Positions 61,668 through 64,000 of a stretch of DNA of 64,000 bases are shown here, piece after piece (position 1 is the first letter of the stretch; the number at the start of each line of letters is the position of its first letter). Below the pieces are notes generated by a model that was given only the letters and a program-made list of their open reading frames with translations, was not told the DNA's origin and searched no databases. The stretch is from an uncultured Muribaculaceae bacterium. GTDB lineage: Bacteria; Bacteroidota; Bacteroidia; Bacteroidales; Muribaculaceae. The DNA is taken from the NCBI GenBank assembly GCA_947174635.1, contig CAMWJS010000004.1, forward strand, positions 1 through 64,000, given 5' to 3'. The position numbers and the translations under genes are program-made.

Positions 61668-64000
61668 TTACTGTTCGTTGGCTTTTTCTACTGCACCAAC
61701 TTCGGGGTCAACGCCCCACTGCTGCTGGGCAAGACGGCGATAGTTGTTGTAACGCCAGCGTGCGTTGGCTTTCGCAGCAGCGAAGAGCTCGGCTGCTTCT
61801 CCGGGGTATTGCTTGATTACCGAAGAGTAGCGCACTTCGCCTTTGAGGAAGTCCTCGAATTTGTCCCATGCGGGTTCTTTCGAGTCGAGAGTGAAGGGGT
61901 TCTTGCCTTCTTCCTCGAGGGCGGGGTTGTAGCGCCAGAGGTGCCAGTAACCGCATTCAACGGCTTTGACTTCTTCGAACTGTGAGTGTCCCATGCCGGC
62001 ACGGAGACCGTGGTTGATACAGGGAGAGTAAGCGATGATGATCGAAGGTCCGTCGTAAGCCTCAGCCTCGCGGATGGCCTTGAGGGTCTGAGCGTTGTCG
62101 GCGCCCATCGCTACCTGTGCGGCGTAAACGTAGCCGTAGGTAGTGGCGATAAGGCCGAGGTCTTTCTTGCGGATACGCTTGCCTGAAGCGGCGAATTTGG
62201 CGATTGCGCCGAGCGGAGTAGCCTTTGACGACTGGCCGCCGGTGTTGGAGTAAACCTCGGTGTCGAGCACGAGCACGTTGACATTCTTGCCTGATGCGAG
62301 CACGTGGTCGAGACCGCCGAAGCCGATATCGTAAGCTGCACCGTCGCCGGCGATAATCCACTGCGAACGTTTTGCGATGTAGCCTTTGAGAGCGACGATG
62401 TTGTTGCAGATGTCGCATGCGCATGCCTCGCAGAGGGGCACGATAGCGTCGGCAACTTCGCGGGTGGCGGCAGCGTCGTTGCGATTTTCAAGCCATTTCG
62501 AAGCGAGAGCCTTGATTTCGTCAGAGCATTTGTCGCATTCGAGGGCAGCTTTCATATAGCCTTCAAGACGCGCAACCATCTTCTCTGTTGCAATCGACAT
62601 ACCGAGACCGAATTCGGCGAAGTCCTCGAAGAGCGAGTTGGCCCATGCGGGACCGTGGCCTTTCTGGTTGGTGGTATAGGGAGTCGAGGGTACTGAACCT
62701 GAGTAGATCGACGAGCAGCCGGTAGCGTTTGCCACCATTTCGTGGTCGCCGTAGAGCTGCGAGATGAGTTTGACATAGGGAGTCTCGCCGCAACCAGAGC
62801 AAGCGCCTGAGAATTCGAAGAGCGGAGTCGCGAACTGGCTGTTCTTGACGTTGGCCTTGACATCGACGAGATGCTGCTTTGAAGCTACGTGCTTCACGCA
62901 GTAATCCCATTCGGGCTGCATTGCGAGCTGGGTCTCGAGGGGTTTCATTTCGAGAGCCTTCACGCCCTTCTTGCCGGGACATACATCAACACAGTTGCCG
63001 CAGCCGAGACAGTCGAGAACGTCGACGGCCTGCACGAACTTCATGCCTGTGAATGTCTTTCCGATGGCGGGGAGAGCTGCTTTGACGGGCGAAGCGTTCA
63101 TCTCAGCCTCGTCGAGCACGAAGGGACGGATAGCGGCGTGAGGACAAACGTAGGCGCACTTGTTACACTGGATACAGTTGTCGGCAATCCATTCGGGAAC
63201 GAATGCTGCCACACCGCGCTTTTCGTAAGCGGCAGTGCCCTGCTGCCATGTGCCGTCTTCGATGCCGACGAAGTCGCTGACCTTGAGAAGGTCGCCGTCC
63301 TGAGCGTTGATGGGGCGGACGATGCGGTTGATGAATTCGGGGTCGTCGTTAGCAGCGGCAGCCTCGACAGCGAGGTTAGACCATGCGGGATCAACGGCGA
63401 GCTGTTTGTATTCACCGCCGCGGTCAACCGCAGCGTAGTTCTTGTCGACCACGTCCTGACCTTTCTTGCCGTAAGACTTGACGATGAATTTCTTCATCTG
63501 CTCGATGGCGAGGTCGACGGGGATAACTTCGGTGATGCGGAAGAATGCGCTCTGGAGAATGGTGTTGGTGCGGTTGCCCAGACCGATTTCCTGTGCGATT
63601 TTGGTCGCATTGATATAGTAAACCGAGATGTTGTGGTCGGCGAAATATTTCTTAACCTTTGCGGGGAGGTTTTTGGCGAGCTCCTCACCTTCCCAGATGG
63701 TGTTGAGAAGGAAGGTTCCGTTGTCGCGCAGACCGCGTGTCACGTCATACATGTGGAGGTATGCCTGAACGTGGCATGCCACGAAGTTGGGGGTGTTGAC
63801 GAGATATGTCGAACGGATGGGCTCGTCGCCGAAACGGAGGTGCGAGCAGGTGAAACCGCCTGACTTCTTTGAGTCGTAGGCGAAGTATGCCTGGCAGTAT
63901 TTGTCGGTGTTGTCACCGATGATTTTCACCGAGTTCTTGTTTGCACCTACCGTACCGTCGGCACCGAGGCCATAGAATTTGGCTTCATAAGTGCTCTTTC
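61668..64000 (-). CDS. nifJ: Pyruvate:ferredoxin (flavodoxin) oxidoreductase, 3' part
   Basis: The C-terminal ~777 codons of a single-chain PFOR, running off the right edge of the window. The frame stays open past the internal GTG at 63929 (upstream residues KSTYEAKFYGLGADGTVGAN continue the family pattern), so the real start is outside. It oxidises pyruvate to acetyl-CoA and CO2 with reduction of ferredoxin, central to anaerobic metabolism. Visible parts: the 2Fe-like ferredoxin insert with CIQCNKCAYVCPHAAIRPF and CLGCGNCVDVCPG (two 4Fe-4S sites), the cysteines of the CSGCGETPY proximal cluster, and the TPP domain (ATGCSSIYSGSVPSTPYTTN, then GDGAAYDIGFGGLDH). Full family length is ~1180 residues, so about a third is missing here. 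Confidence 0.96.
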   Translation of the reverse strand, partial: KSTYEAKFYGLGADGTVGANKNSVKIIGDNTDKYCQAYFAYDSKKSGGFTCSHLRFGDEPIRSTYLVNTPNFVACHVQAYLHMYDVTRGLRDNGTFLLNTIWEGEELAKNLPAKVKKYFADHNISVYYINATKIAQEIGLGNRTNTILQSAFFRITEVIPVDLAIEQMKKFIVKSYGKKGQDVVDKNYAAVDRGGEYKQLAVDPAWSNLAVEAAAANDDPEFINRIVRPINAQDGDLLKVSDFVGIEDGTWQQGTAAYEKRGVAAFVPEWIADNCIQCNKCAYVCPHAAIRPFVLDEAEMNASPVKAALPAIGKTFTGMKFVQAVDVLDCLGCGNCVDVCPGKKGVKALEMKPLETQLAMQPEWDYCVKHVASKQHLVDVKANVKNSQFATPLFEFSGACSGCGETPYVKLISQLYGDHEMVANATGCSSIYSGSVPSTPYTTNQKGHGPAWANSLFEDFAEFGLGMSIATEKMVARLEGYMKAALECDKCSDEIKALASKWLENRNDAAATREVADAIVPLCEACACDICNNIVALKGYIAKRSQWIIAGDGAAYDIGFGGLDHVLASGKNVNVLVLDTEVYSNTGGQSSKATPLGAIAKFAASGKRIRKKDLGLIATTYGYVYAAQVAMGADNAQTLKAIREAEAYDGPSIIIAYSPCINHGLRAGMGHSQFEEVKAVECGYWHLWRYNPALEEEGKNPFTLDSKEPAWDKFEDFLKGEVRYSSVIKQYPGEAAELFAAAKANARWRYNNYRRLAQQQWGVDPEVGAVEKANEQ

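Overview
The window looks like chromosomal DNA of a gut anaerobe of the order Bacteroidales, most likely near Muribaculaceae. The evidence is promoters of the Bacteroidota type (TTTG, about 20 bases, TAnnTTTG), a DUF4836-type lipoprotein, a UpxY-type antiterminator heading a capsule locus, GxxExxY and DUF4369 proteins, and pyruvate:ferredoxin oxidoreductase. The family-level placement is inference.

Layout. 1-10.1 kb is housekeeping and accessory chromosome: a DUF4836 lipoprotein (-), a secreted GH38 alpha-mannosidase with a C-terminal discoidin domain (+), a DUF234-type AAA ATPase (-), a class I aminotransferase and tyrS (+). 10.2-47.8 kb is one co-directional capsule/exopolysaccharide locus. 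It starts at a strong promoter with a ~300-nt leader and a upxY gene, and ends at a clear intrinsic terminator at 47736-47770. Its first two thirds (11.2-35.3 kb) are strain-variable in style and visibly AT-rich. They hold acyltransferases, a broken and an intact flippase, two pyruvyl-transferase-family genes each preceded by a redox protein, many glycosyltransferases, a polymerase, and an unusual block of DegT aminotransferase, ATP-grasp enzyme, opine-dehydrogenase-like enzyme and a B12-binding mutase-like protein. The last third (35.3-47.7 kb) has chromosomal-type composition. It carries the UDP-L-FucNAc pathway (fnlA, fnlB, fnlC), a WbuB-like transferase, a WbpV/WbpL-like reductase and initiating-transferase pair, a WbuC cupin and a CapD/WbpM-type dehydratase. 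47.8-64 kb returns to chromosome: an outer-membrane phospholipase A (-), a DUF4369 lipoprotein, a YifB/ComM ATPase, a RAYT-type HUH transposase-like gene, a secreted EEP-family nuclease/phosphatase, a GH13 enzyme, a 1605-residue secreted protein, and the 3' part of nifJ (-).

How the genes work together. CapD/WbpM- and FnlA-type dehydratases make 4-keto-6-deoxy sugars. FnlB/FnlC complete UDP-L-FucNAc, and the WbpV-like reductase or the DegT aminotransferase can divert the 4-keto sugar to QuiNAc/FucNAc-type or 4-amino sugars. The WecA/WbpL-like transferase would start the repeat unit on undecaprenyl phosphate, the glycosyltransferases extend it, acetyl and pyruvyl groups decorate it, Wzx flips it and Wzy polymerises it. 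No wza/wzc export genes are in the window.

Most interesting. (1) The ATP-grasp / opine dehydrogenase / B12-binding TIM-barrel-like set at 30202-34366, which suggests a non-standard amino-acid or opine-type capsule substituent. (2) A GxxExxY gene bracketed by perfect 50-bp direct repeats inside the fnl cluster. (3) A family of long intergenic palindromes sharing a TTCTGCAACACC motif, in a region that also holds a RAYT gene. (4) A cytidylyltransferase-GHMP-kinase-like fusion with its own promoter, placed between fnlB and fnlC.
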